NCBI RefSeq assembly: GCF_000003605.2
Contig: NW_003151655.1
Span: forward strand, 1-18,667
DNA length: 18,667 nucleotides
Source of the DNA: Saccoglossus kowalevskii
Taxonomy: Eukaryota > Hemichordata > Enteropneusta > Harrimaniidae
Direction of reading: 5' to 3'
Below are positions 1 to 10,140 of this stretch, piece by piece. Each line of letters starts with the position of its first letter. Positions within the stretch are counted from its first letter, which is position 1. The translations under genes were made by a program, and so were the position numbers. Under the pieces are notes generated by a model. The model was not told the DNA's origin. It made no database searches and saw only the letters and a program-made list of their open reading frames with translations.

Positions 1-411
1 CAGGTATACATGCACAATCCCTTGTTCGTATCTATCTCATTGCACTCTCTACAAGCCAGGTATACATGCACAATCCCTTGTTCAGTTCCACCTCATTGCA
101 CTCTGTGCCAGCCAGGTATACATGCACAATCCCTTGTCAAGTTCTATCTCATTGCACTCTGTACGAGCCAGGTATACATGCACAATCCCTTGTCCTGTTC
201 CAACTCATTGCACTCTGTGCCAGCCAGGTATACATGCACATTCCCTTGTTCAGTTCTATTTAATTGCGCTCTGTACCAGCCAGGTATACATGCACAATCC
301 ATTGTCCAGTTCTATCTCATTGCACTGTGTGCCAGCCAGGTATACATGCACAATCCCTTGTCCTGTTCCAACTCATTGCACTCTGTACCAGCCAGGTATA
401 CATGCACAATC
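1..411 (+). repeat. Variant block repeated at 8240-8705
   Basis: Seven monomers with the distinctive marks TTGTTCGTATC, CTCTCTACAAGCC, CTTGTCAAGTTC, GTACGAGCC, TTTAATTGCGCTC and GCACTGTGTGCC. The same marks in the same order appear at 8240-8705, with the only difference I found being one extra 55-bp monomer there (about 8401-8462). Recent copying between positions 8.2 kb apart is inferred. Confidence 0.85.
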
Positions 412-475
412 CCTTGTCCAGTTCTATTTCATTGCACTCTGTGCCAGCCAGGTATACATGCATATTCCCTTGTCC

Positions 476-800
476 AGTTTCCATCTTATTGAACTCTGTA
501 CCATCCAGGTATAAATGCACAATCCCTTGTCCAGTTCTATCTTATTGCACTCTGTACCAGCCAGGATATAAATGCACAATCCCTTTGTCCAGTTCCAATC
601 TCAATGCACTTTGTGCCAGCCAGATATACATGCACAATCCCTTGACCAGTTCTATCTCATTGCACTCTGTACAGCCAGGTAATACGATGCACATTCTCTT
701 TGTCCAGTTACTATCTCGTATGCACTCTGTACCAGACAAGGTATACATGCACAATCCTTTGTCCAGTTCCATCTCATTGCACTTAGTGCCAGTGCAGGTA
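476..800 (+). repeat. Satellite segment with dense single-base insertions
   Basis: Within about six monomers there are many isolated changes seen nowhere else in the array: an extra T near 480, CAGGATATAAATG near 563, CCCTTTGTCC near 582, a lost base at GTACAGCCAGG near 670, GTAATACGATGC near 680, AGTTACTATCTCGTATGC near 707, CAGACAAGG near 733 and CAGTGCAGG near 791. Most are one-base insertions. They shift the repeat phase by about 8 bases compared with later monomers. Either a locally degenerate stretch or uncorrected read error. Confidence 0.8.
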
Positions 801-906
801 TACATGCACAATCCCTTGTCCAGTTCCATCTCATTGCACTTTGTGCCAGCCAGGTATACATGCACAATCCCTTGACCAGTTCTATCTCATTGCACTCTGT
901 GCCAGC

Positions 907-1242
907 CAGGTATACATGCATATTCCCTTGTACAGTTCTATCTTATTGCACTCTGTACCAGCCAGGTATAAATGCACAATCCCTTGTCCAGTTCTATCTT
1001 ATTGCACTCTGTACCAGCCAGGTATAAATGCACAATCCCTTGTCCAGTTCCATCTCATTGCACTTTGTGCCAGCCAGGTATACATGCATAATCCTTTGAC
1101 CAGTTCTATCTCATTGCACTCTGTACAAGCCAGGTATACATGCACATTCCCTTGTCCAGTTCCTTCTCGTTGCACTCTGTACCAGCCAGGTATACATGCA
1201 CAATCCTTTGTCCAGTTCCATCTCATTGCACTTTGTGCCAGG
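907..1242 (+). repeat. Series-2 variant run T-U-J-K-L-M (diverged copy)
   Basis: Six monomers in the order used later at 5329-5664: T (CATGCATATTCCC with TATCTTATTG), two GTATAAATGCAC monomers (U and J), K (TTTGACCAG with GTACAAGCC), L (ACATTCCC with CTCGTTGC) and M (AATCCTTTGTCC). The copy carries private changes, such as GCATAATCC in K and CCTTCTCG in L, so it is older or less homogenised than the 5.2-7.0 kb copies. Confidence 0.75.
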
Positions 1243-1299
1243 CAGGTATACATACACAAATCCCTTGACCAGTTCCAAATCATTGCACTCTGTACCAGC

Positions 1300-1354
1300 C
1301 AGGTATACACGTACAATCCCTTGTTCAGTTCATCTCATTGCACTCTGTACCAGC
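1300..1354 (+). repeat. First of 14 single-base-deleted (55-bp) monomers
   Basis: This monomer reads GTTCATCTC where the 56-bp form reads GTTCCATCTC or GTTCTATCTC, and carries ACACG in place of ACATG. Others start at 5777, 8408, 8799, 9694, 10421, 11091, 11704, 13437, 14151, 14937, 16659, 17890 and 18056. Thirteen of the fourteen share the linked ACACG mark, so they descend from one deleted ancestor. The copy at 18056 is a hybrid with a GTAAACATGCAC 5' half. Each shifts any reading frame by one base. Confidence 0.85.
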
Positions 1355-1634
1355 CAGGTATACATGCTCCATCCCTTGTCCTGTTCCAACTCATTGCACT
1401 CTGTGCCAGTCAGGTATACAAGCACATTCCCTGTTCAGTTCTATTTAATTGCACTCTGTACCAGCCAGGTATACATGCACAATCCATTGTCCAGTTCTAT
1501 CTCATTGCGCTTTGTGCCAGCCAGGTATACATGCACAATCCCTTTGTCCAGTTCTATCTCATTGCACTCTGTGCCAGCCAGGTATACATGCACAATCCCT
1601 TGTCCATTTCTATTTCATTGCACTCTGTGCCAGC

Positions 1635-1970
1635 CAGGTAAACATGAACATTCCCTTGTCCAGTTCCATCTTATTGCACTCTGTACCAGCCAGGTAAAAA
1701 TGCACAATCCCTTGTCCAGTTCCATCTCATTGCACTTTGTGCTAGCCAGGTATACATACACAATCCCTTGACCAGTTCTATCTCATTGCACTCTGTGCCA
1801 GCCAGGTATACATGCACATTCCCTTGTCAAGTTCCATCTCATTGCACTCTGTACCAGCCAGGTATACATGCACAATCCTTTGTCCAGTTCCATCTCATTG
1901 CACTTTGTGCCAGGCAGGTATACATGCACAATCCCTTGTCCAGTTCTATCTCATTGCACTCTGTACCAGC
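1635..1970 (+). repeat. Six-monomer cassette A-B-C-D-E-F, copy 1
   Basis: Cassette order is A (GTAAACATG, ATCTTATTG), B (GTAAAAATGC, GTGCTAGCC), C (ATACATACAC, CTTGACCAG), D (ACATTCCCTTGTCAAG), E (AATCCTTTGTCC, GCCAGGCAGG) and F. Copy 1 has the private change AACATGAACATTC in A, shared only with copy 6, and has GTACCAGC rather than GTATCAGC in F. It spans exactly 336 bp, six times 56. Confidence 0.85.
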
Positions 1971-2808
1971 CAGGTATACATGCACAATCCCTTGTTCAGT
2001 TCCAACTCATTGCACTCTGTGCCTGCAATGTATAAATGCACAATCCCTTGTCCAGTTCCAAATCATTGCACTCTGTACCAGCCAGGTATACACGCACAAT
2101 CCCTTGTTCAGTTCCATCTCATTGTACTCTGTACCAGCCAGGTATAAATGCACAATCCCTTGTCCAGTTCCATCTCATTGCACTTTGTGCCAGCCAGGTA
2201 TACATGCACAATCCCTTGACCAGTTCTACCTCATTGCACTCTGTACAAGCCAGGTATACATGCACATTCCCTTGTCCAGTTCCATCTCGTTGCACTCTGT
2301 ACCAGCCAGGTATACATGCACAATCCTTTGTCCAGTTCCATCTCATTGCACTCTGTGCCAGCCAGGTATACATGCACAATCCCTTGTCATTCGATCTAAT
2401 TTCACTCTGTGCCTGCAAGTTATAAATGCACAATCCCTTGTCCAGTTCCAACTCATTGCACTCTGTACCAGCCAGGTATACATGCACAATCCCTTGTTCA
2501 GTTCCATCTCATTGCACTCTGTACCAGCCAGGTATACATGCACAATCCCTTGTTCGTTTCCATCTCATTGCACTCTGTACCAGCCAGGTATACATGCACA
2601 ATCCCTTGTCCTGTTCCAACTCATTGCACTCTGTGCCAGTCAGGTATACATGCACAATCCCTTGTTCAGTTCTATTTAATTGCACTCTGTACCAGCCAGG
2701 TATACATGCACAATCCATTGTCCAGTTCTATCTCATTGCGCTTTGTGCCAGCCAGGTATACATGCACAATCCCTTGTCCAGTTCTATTTCATTGCACTCT
2801 GTGCCAGA
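1971..2808 (+). repeat. Mixed satellite monomers between cassette copies 1 and 2
   Basis: Starts with G (GCCTGC end), H (AATGTATAAATG start, CCAAATCATTG) and a full-length ACACGCAC monomer, then J-K-L-M of series 2 at 2139-2362. A 54-bp monomer follows at 2363-2416 with CATTCGATCTAATTTCAC, then an AAGTTATAAATG monomer. The GATCTAATTTCAC mark recurs near 11343, and a close relative near 7375. Ends with the GTCAGGTATAC and GCGCTTTGTGCC monomers that also precede cassette copies 1, 6 and 8. Confidence 0.8.
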
Positions 2809-3144
2809 CAGGTAAACATGCACATTCCCTTGTCCAGTTCCATCTTATTGCACTCTGTACCAGCCAGGTAAAAATGCACAATCCCTTGTCCAGTTCCATC
2901 TCATTGCACTTTGTGCTAGCTAGGTATACATACACAATCCCTTGACCAGTTCTATCTCATTGCACTCTGTGCCAGCCAGGTATACATGCACATTCCCTTG
3001 TCAAGTTCCATCTCATTGCACTCTGTACCAGCCAGGTATACATGCACAATCCTTTGTCCAGTTCCATCTCATTGCACTTTGTGCCAGGCAGGTATACATG
3101 CACAATCCCTTGTCCAGTTCTATCTCATTGCACTCTGTATCAGC
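2809..3144 (+). repeat. Six-monomer cassette A-B-C-D-E-F, copy 2
   Basis: All six diagnostic monomers are present, 336 bp long. The boundary before A is CCAGACAGGTAAAC rather than CCAGCCAGG, and B ends GTGCTAGCTAGG, both private to this copy. F ends GTATCAGC, the form also seen in copies 3 to 9. Confidence 0.87.
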
Positions 3145-3187
3145 CAGGTATACATGCACAATCCCTTGTTCAGTTCCAACTCATTGC

Positions 3188-3830
3188 ACTCTGTACCAGC
3201 CAGGTATACATGCACAATCCCTTGTTCGTATCTATCTCATTGCACTCTCTACCAGCCAGGTATACATGCACAATCCCTTGTTCAGTTCCACCTTATTGCA
3301 CTCTGTGCCAGCCAGGTACACATGCACAATCCCTTGTCCTGTTCCAACTCATTGCACTCTGTGCCAGCCAGGTATACATGCACATTCCCTTGTTCAGTTC
3401 TATTTAATTGCGCTCTGTACCAGCCAGGTATACATGCACAATCCATTGTCCAGTTCTATCTCATTGCACTGTGTGCCAGCCAGGTATACATGCACAATCC
3501 CTTGTCCTGTTCCAACTCATTGCACTCTGTGCCAGCCAGGTATACATGCACAATCCCTTGTCCAGTTCTATTTCATTGCACTCTGTGCCAGCCAGGTATA
3601 CATACATATTCCCTTGTCCAGTTCCATCTTATTGAACTCTGTACCAGCCAGGTATAAATGCACAATTCCTTGTTCAGTTCTATCTTATTGCACTCTGTAC
3701 CAGCCAGGTATAAATGCACAATCCCTTGTCCTGTTCCAACTCATTGCACTCTGTGCCAGCCAGGTATACATGCACAATCCCTTGTCCAGTTCTATTTCAT
3801 TGCACTCTGTGCCAGCCAGGTATACATGCA
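3188..3830 (+). repeat. 643-bp block, left copy (partner 896 bp downstream)
   Basis: Matches 4084-4726 base for base except one difference that I found (CCCTTG near 3497 against CCCCTG near 4393). The offset of 896 bp is exactly 16 monomers. It contains the rare marks GGTACACATGC, CATACATATTCCC and CACAATTCCTTGTTC, found only in this pair. The 3' boundary falls where ATGCACAAT meets ATGCATATT. Confidence 0.9.
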
Positions 3831-4083
3831 CAATCCTTTGTCCAGTTCCATCTCATTGCACTTTGTGCCAGGCAGGTATACATGCACAATCCCTTGTCCA
3901 GTTCTATCTCATTGCACTCTGTATCAGCCAGGTATACATGCACAATCCCTTGTTCAGTTCCAACTCATTGCACTCTGTGCCTGCAATGTATAAATGCACA
4001 ATCCCTTGTCCAGTTCCAAATCATTGCACTCTGTACCAGCCAGGTATACACGCACAATCCCTTGTTCAGTTCCATCTCATTGT

Positions 4084-4726
4084 ACTCTGTACCAGCCAGG
4101 TATACATGCACAATCCCTTGTTCGTATCTATCTCATTGCACTCTCTACCAGCCAGGTATACATGCACAATCCCTTGTTCAGTTCCACCTTATTGCACTCT
4201 GTGCCAGCCAGGTACACATGCACAATCCCTTGTCCTGTTCCAACTCATTGCACTCTGTGCCAGCCAGGTATACATGCACATTCCCTTGTTCAGTTCTATT
4301 TAATTGCGCTCTGTACCAGCCAGGTATACATGCACAATCCATTGTCCAGTTCTATCTCATTGCACTGTGTGCCAGCCAGGTATACATGCACAATCCCCTG
4401 TCCTGTTCCAACTCATTGCACTCTGTGCCAGCCAGGTATACATGCACAATCCCTTGTCCAGTTCTATTTCATTGCACTCTGTGCCAGCCAGGTATACATA
4501 CATATTCCCTTGTCCAGTTCCATCTTATTGAACTCTGTACCAGCCAGGTATAAATGCACAATTCCTTGTTCAGTTCTATCTTATTGCACTCTGTACCAGC
4601 CAGGTATAAATGCACAATCCCTTGTCCTGTTCCAACTCATTGCACTCTGTGCCAGCCAGGTATACATGCACAATCCCTTGTCCAGTTCTATTTCATTGCA
4701 CTCTGTGCCAGCCAGGTATACATGCA
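4084..4726 (+). repeat. 643-bp block, right copy
   Basis: Second copy of 3188-3830, with the single CCCCTG difference near 4393. About 253 bp (3831-4083) of other monomers lies between the two copies. A 16-monomer spacing kept in exact register indicates unequal exchange of a multi-monomer segment. Confidence 0.9.
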
Positions 4727-5216
4727 TATTCCCTTGTCCAGTTCCATCTCATTGCACTCTGTACCAGCCAGGTATACATGCACAATCCCTTGTCCAGTTC
4801 CATCTCATTGCACTTAGTGCCAGCCAGGTATACATGCACAATCCCTTGTCCAGTTCTATCTAATTGCACTCTGTATCAGCCAGGTATACATGCACAATCC
4901 CTTGTTTAGTTCCAACTCATTGCTCTCTAAAACAGCCAGGTATACATGCACAATCCCTTGTCCAGTTCCATCTCATTGCACTCTGTGCCTGCAATGTATA
5001 AATGCACAATCCCATGTCCAGTTCCAAATCATTGCACTCTGTACCAGCCAGGTATACATGCACAATCCCTTGTCCTGTTCCAACTCATTGCACTCTGTGC
5101 CAGCCAGGTATACATGCACATTCCCTTGTTCAGTTCTATTTAATTGCGCTCTGTACCAGCCAGGTATACATGCATAATCCATTGTCCAGTTCTATCTCAT
5201 TGCACTGTGTGCCAGC
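4727..5216 (+). repeat. Mixed satellite monomers
   Basis: About nine monomers, including a T-type start joined to a consensus end, the private marks GTTTAGTTCC and CTCTCTAAAACAGCC near 4904-4935, an H monomer (AATGTATAAATG) with CCCATGTCC near 5010, and the P, Q and R monomers at 5049, 5105 and 5161 (GTCCTGTTCC; TTTAATTGCGCTC; GCACTGTGTGCC). No non-satellite DNA. Confidence 0.85.
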
Positions 5217-5831
5217 CAGGTATACATGCACAATCCCTTGTCCTGTTCCAACACATTGCACTCTGTGCCAGCCAGGTATACATGCACAATCCCTTGTCCA
5301 GTTCTATTTCATTGCACTCTGTGCCAGCCAGGTATACATGCATATTCCCTTGTCCAGTTCCATCTTATTGAACTCTGTACCAGCCAGGTATAAATGCACA
5401 ATCCCTTGTCCAGTACTATCTTATTGCACTCTGTACCAGCCAGGTATAAATGCACAATCCCTTGTCCAGTTCCATCTCATTGCACTTTGTGCCAGCCAGG
5501 TATACATGCACAATCCCTTGACCAGTTCTACCTCATTGCACTCTGTACAAGCCAGGTATACATGCACATTCCCTTGTCTTGTTCCATCTCGTTGCACTCT
5601 GTACCAGCCAGGTATACATGCACAATCCTTTGTCCAGTTCCATCTCATTGCACTCTGTGCCAGCCAGGTATACATGCACAATCCCTTGTTCAGTTTCAAC
5701 TCATTGCACTCTGTGCCAGCAATGTATAAATGCACAATCCCTTGTCCAGTTCCAAATCATTGCACTCTGTACCAGCCAGGTATACACGCACAATCCCTTG
5801 TTCAGTTCATCTCATTGCACTCTGTGCCAAC
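5217..5831 (+). repeat. 11-monomer higher-order unit, copy 1 (615 bp)
   Basis: Monomers start at 5217 P, 5273 S, 5329 T, 5385 U, 5441 J, 5497 K, 5553 L, 5609 M, 5665 G, 5721 H and 5777 (a 55-bp ACACG monomer, which makes the unit 615 instead of 616 bp). Private marks include CCAACACATTG in P, AGTACTATC in U, TCTACCTC in K and GTCTTGTTCC in L. Confidence 0.82.
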
Positions 5832-6447
5832 CAGGTATACATGCACAATCCCTTGTCCTGTTCCAACTCATTGCACTCTGTGCCAGCCAGGTATACATGC
5901 ACAATCCCTTGTCCAGTTCTATTTCATTGCACTCTGTGCCAGCCAGGTATACATGCATATTCCCGTGTACAGTTCCATCTTATTGCACTCTGTACCAGCC
6001 AGGTATAAATGCACAATCCCTTGTCCAGTTCTATCTTATTGCACTCTGTACCAGCCAGGTATAAATGCACAATCCCTTGTCCAGTTCCATCTCATTGCAC
6101 TTTGTGCCAGCCAGGTATACATGCACAATCCCTTGACCAGTTCTATCTCATTGCACTCTGTACCAGCCAGGTATACATGCACATTCCCTTGTCCAGTTCC
6201 ATCTCATTGCACTCTGTACCAGCCAGGTATACATGCACAATCCTTTGTCCAGTTCCATCTCATTGCACTTAGTGCCAGGCAGGTATACATGCACAATCCC
6301 TTGTCCAGTTCTATCTCATTGCACTATGTGCCAGCCAGGTATACATGCACAATCCCTTGTTCAGTTCTATTTAATTGCGCTCTGTACCTGCCAGGTATAC
6401 ATGCACAATCCATTGTCCAGTTCTATCTCATTGCACTGTGTGCCAAC
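5832..6447 (+). repeat. 11-monomer higher-order unit, copy 2 (616 bp)
   Basis: Repeats P-S-T-U-J-K-L-M of the preceding unit at 5832-6279, then ends with an F-like monomer (6280), Q (6336) and R (6392) instead of G, H and the 55-bp monomer. The core is conserved but the three-monomer tail has been replaced. T carries the private CCCGTGTACAG. Confidence 0.8.
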
Positions 6448-6951
6448 CAGGTATACATGCACAATCCCTTGTCCTGTTCCAACTCATTGCACTCTGTGCC
6501 AGCCAGGTATACATGCACAATCCCTTGTCCAGTTCTATTTCATTGCACTCTGTGCCAGCCAGGTATACATGCATATTCCCTTGTACAGTTCTATCTTATT
6601 GCACTCTGTACCAGCCAGGTATAAATGCACAATCCCTTGTCCAGTTCTATCTTATTGCACTCTGTACCAGCCAGGTATAAATGCACAATCCCTTGTCCAG
6701 TTCCATCTCATTGCACTTTGTGCCAGCCAGGTATACATGCACAATCCCTTGACCAGTTCTATCTCATTGCACTCTGTACAAGCCAGGTATACATGCACAT
6801 TCCCTTGTCCAGTTCCATCTCGTTGCACTCTGTACCAGCCAGGTATACATGCACAATCCTTTGTCCAGTTCCATCTCATTGCACTTTGTGCCAGCCAGGT
6901 ATACATGCACAATCCCTTGTTCAGTTCCAACTCATTGTACTCTGTGCCTGC
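6448..6951 (+). repeat. 11-monomer higher-order unit, copy 3 (core plus G)
   Basis: P, S, T, U, J, K, L, M and G start at 6448, 6504, 6560, 6616, 6672, 6728, 6784, 6840 and 6896, followed by H at 6952. P begins 616 bp after the previous P. The segment 6353-6718, spanning the end of copy 2 and this copy, is identical to 18296-18661 at the right edge of the window. Confidence 0.8.
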
Positions 6952-7959
6952 AATGTATAAATGCACAATCCCTTGTCCAGTTCCATCTCATTGCACTCTG
7001 TGCCAGCCAGGTATACATGCACAATCCCTTGTCCAGTTCCATCTCATTGCACTCAGTGCCAGCCAGGTATACATACACAATCCCTTGTCCAGTTCTATTT
7101 CATTGCACTCTGTGCCAGCCAGGTATACATGCACATCCCCTTGTCCAGTTCCATCTCATTGCACTATGTACCAGCCAGGTATACATGCACAATCCCTTGT
7201 CCAGTTCCATCTCATTGCACTCAGTGCCAGCCAGGTATACTTGCACAATCCCTTGTTCAGTTCTATTTAATTGCACTCTGTACCAGCCAGGTATACATGC
7301 ACAATCCATTGTCCAGTTCTATCTCATTGCACTGTGTGCCAGCCTAGTATACATACACAATCCATTGTTCAGTTCTATCTAATTTCACTCTGTGCCTGCA
7401 AGGTATAAATGCACAATCCCATGTCCAGTTCCAACGCATTGCACTCTGTACCAGCCAGGTATACATGCACAATGCCTTGTTCAGTTCCATCTCATTGCAC
7501 TCTTTACCAGCCAGGTATACATGCACAATCCCTTGTTCGTTTCCATCTCATTGCACTCTGTACCAGCCACGTATACATGCACAATCCCTTGCTCAGTTCC
7601 ATCTCATTGCACTTTGTGCCAGCCAGGTATACATGCACAATCCCTTGTCCAGTTCTATCTCATTGCACTCTGTGCCAGCCAGGTATACATGCACAATCCC
7701 TTGTCCAGTTCTATTTCATTGCACTCTGTGCCAGCCAGGTATACATGCACAATCTTTTGTCCAGTTCCATCTCATTGCACTCTGTACCAGCCAGGTATAC
7801 ATGCACATTCCCTTGTCCAGTTCCATCTCATTGCACTTTGTGCCAGGCAGGTATACATGCACAATCCCTTGTCCAGTTCTATCTCATTGCTCTCTGTATC
7901 AGCCAGGTATACATGCACAATCCCTTGTTCAGTTCCAACTCATTGCACTCTGTACCAGC
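6952..7959 (+). repeat. Mixed satellite with a three-monomer (168-bp) repeat
   Basis: The rare mark CACTCAGTGCC occurs at about 7051 and again exactly 168 bp later, so a trimer was duplicated. Near 7375 is a CTAATTTCACTC monomer ending GCCTGCAAGG. From about 7409 to 7600 monomers carry private changes (AATGCCTTG, CTCTTTACC, GCCACGTATAC, CTTGCTCAG). Nothing other than satellite is present. Confidence 0.8.
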
Positions 7960-8183
7960 CAGGTATACATGCACAATCCCTTGTCCAGTTCCAACTCATC
8001 GCACTCTGTGCCAGCCAGGTATACATGCACAATCCCTTGTTCAGTTCCATCTCATTGCACTCTGTACCAGCCAGGTATACATGCACAATCCCTTGTCCAG
8101 TTCCAACTCATCGCACTCTGTGCCAGCCAGGTATACATGCACAATCCCTTGTTCAGTTCCAAATCATTGCACTCTGTACCAGC
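7960..8183 (+). repeat. Alternating two-monomer (112-bp) repeat
   Basis: A monomer with CCAACTCATCGCAC and GTGCC alternates with one carrying GTTCAGTTCC: CATCGC monomers begin at 7960 and 8072, exactly 112 bp apart. The CATCGCA mark recurs at about 15533, 15702, 17534 and 17704. A local dimeric higher-order form, distinct from the longer units elsewhere. Confidence 0.72.
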
Positions 8184-8239
8184 CAGGTATACACGCACAA
8201 TCCCTTGTTCAGTTCCATCTCATTGTACTCTGTACCAGC

Positions 8240-8705
8240 CAGGTATACATGCACAATCCCTTGTTCGTATCTATCTCATTGCACTCTCTACAAGCCAGGT
8301 ATACATGCACAATCCCTTGTTCAGTTCCACCTCATTGCACTCTGTGCCAGCCAGGTATACATGCACAATCCCTTGTCAAGTTCTATCTCATTGCACTCTG
8401 TACCAGCCAGGTATACACGCACAATCCCTTGTTCAGTTCATCTCATTGCACTCTGTACGAGCCAGGTATACATGCACAATCCCTTGTCCTGTTCCAACTC
8501 ATTGCACTCTGTGCCAGCCAGGTATACATGCACATTCCCTTGTTCAGTTCTATTTAATTGCGCTCTGTACCAGCCAGGTATACATGCACAATCCATTGTC
8601 CAGTTCTATCTCATTGCACTGTGTGCCAGCCAGGTATACATGCACAATCCCTTGTCCTGTTCCAACTCATTGCACTCTGTACCAGCCAGGTATACATGCA
8701 CAATC
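8240..8705 (+). repeat. Copy of window positions 1-411 with one monomer inserted
   Basis: Follows 1-411 mark for mark (TTCGTATC, CTCTCTACAAGCC, CTTGTCAAG, GTACGAGCC, GCGCTC, TGTGTGCC and the unusual GTACC ending of the last monomer), with one additional 55-bp ACACG monomer at about 8408-8462. Identity ends at AATCAGTTTTTCAG near 8703, a change private to this copy. Confidence 0.87.
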
Positions 8706-8798
8706 AGTTTTTCAGTTCTATTTCATTGCACTCTGTACCAGCCAGGTATACATGCACAATCCCTTGTCCAGTTCTATCTCATTGCACTTTGTACCAGC

Positions 8799-9391
8799 CA
8801 GGTATACACGCACAATCCCTTGTTCAGTTCATCTCATTGCACTCTGTACCAGCCAGGTATACATGCACAATCCCTTGTCCTGTTCCAACTCATTGCACTC
8901 TGAGCCAGCCAGGTATACATGCACAATCCCTTGTCCAGTTCTATTTCATTGCACTCTGTGCCAGCCAGGTAAACATGCACATTCCCTTGTCCAGTTCCAT
9001 CTTATTGCACTCTGTACCAGCCAGGTAAAAATGCACAATCCCTTGTCCAGTTCCATCTCATTGCACTTTGTGCTAGCCAGGTATACATACACAATCCCTT
9101 GACCAGTTCTATCTAATTGCACTCTGTGCCAGCCAGGTATACATGCACATTCCCTTGTCAAGTTCCATCTCATTGCACTCTGTACCAGCCAGGTATACAT
9201 GCACAATCCTTTGTCCAGTTTCATCTCATTGCACTTTGTGCCAGGCAGGTATACATGCACAATCCCTTGTCCAGTTCTATCTCATTGCACTCTGTATCAG
9301 CCAGGAATACATGCACAATCCCTTGTTCAGTTCCAACACATTGCACTCTGTGCCAGCCAGGTATACATGCACAATCCTTTGACCAGTTCCA
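8799..9391 (+). repeat. 593-bp block, left copy, containing cassette copy 3
   Basis: Runs from a 55-bp ACACG monomer through the P, GAGCC and S-type monomers and cassette A-F (8966-9301) to a CAGGAATACATG monomer and a TTTGACCAG monomer. It matches 14937-15529 at offset 6138 with one difference that I found (CCCTTG against CCATTG in the first monomer). Rare marks kept in both are CTCTGAGCC, CTATCTAATTGC in C, AGTTTCATC in E, CAGGAATAC and CCAACACATTG. Confidence 0.88.
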
Positions 9392-9804
9392 TCTCATTGC
9401 ACTCTGTATCAGCCAGGTATACATGCACAATCCCTTGTTCAGTTCCAACTCATTGTACTCTGTGCCTGCAATGTATAAATGCACAATCCCTTGTCAAGTT
9501 CTATCTCATTGCACTCTGTACCAGCCAGGTATACATGCACAATCCCTTGTCCTGTTCCAACTCATTGCACTCTGTGCCAGCCAGGTATACATGCACATTC
9601 CCTTGTTCAGTTCTATTTAATTGCACTCTGTACCAGCCAGGTATACATGCACAATCCCTTGTCCAGTTCTATCTCATTGCACTCTGTACCAGCCAGGTAT
9701 ACACGCACAATCCCTTGTTCAGTTCATCTCATTGCACTCTGTACCAGCCAGGTATACATGCACAATCCCTTGTCCAGTTCTATTTCATTGCACTCTGTGC
9801 CAGC

Positions 9805-10140
9805 CAGGTAAACATGCACATTCCCTTGTCCAGTTCCATCTTATTGCACTCTGTACCAGCCAGGTAAAAATACACAATCCCTTGTCCAGTTCCATCTCAT
9901 TGCACTTTGTGCTAGCCAGGTATACATACACAATCCCTTGACCAGTTCTATCTCATTGCACTCTGTGCCAGCCAGGTATACATGCACATTCCCTTGTCAA
10001 GTTCCATCTCATTGCACTCTGTACCAGCCAGGTATACATGCACAATCCTTTGTCCACTTCCATCTCATTGCACTTTGTGCCAGGCAGGTATACATGCACA
10101 ATCCCTTGTCCAGTTCTATCGCATTGCACTCTGTATCAGC
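9805..10140 (+). repeat. Six-monomer cassette A-B-C-D-E-F, copy 4
   Basis: Complete 336-bp cassette. Private changes are AAAAATACAC in B, TCCACTTCC in E and CTATCGCATTG in F. It begins 839 bp after cassette copy 3, one base short of 15 monomers, as expected from the 55-bp monomer at 9694 between them. Confidence 0.85.

Noticed and set aside
2119-2487. Longest - strand frame, about 122 codons
   Set aside because: Antisense of the satellite; - frames persist only where the CTATC-derived stop is lost by TCCATC variants.
5002-6624. Open frame of 540 codons
   Set aside because: Same cause. It ends at a recurrent one-base variant, and overlapping frames are open over the same bases.
8700-8715. 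AATCAGTTTTTCAG as a possible insertion junction
   Set aside because: It is a few substitutions inside one monomer of normal length; the register continues on both sides.
7465-9102. Open frame of 545 codons with a regular 56-residue repeat, looking like a repetitive Cys- and Ser-rich protein
   Set aside because: It is one phase of the satellite. The other two + frames give the same cyclic peptide, starts are the ATG present in every monomer, and stops are fixed variants or frameshifts. No gene context.
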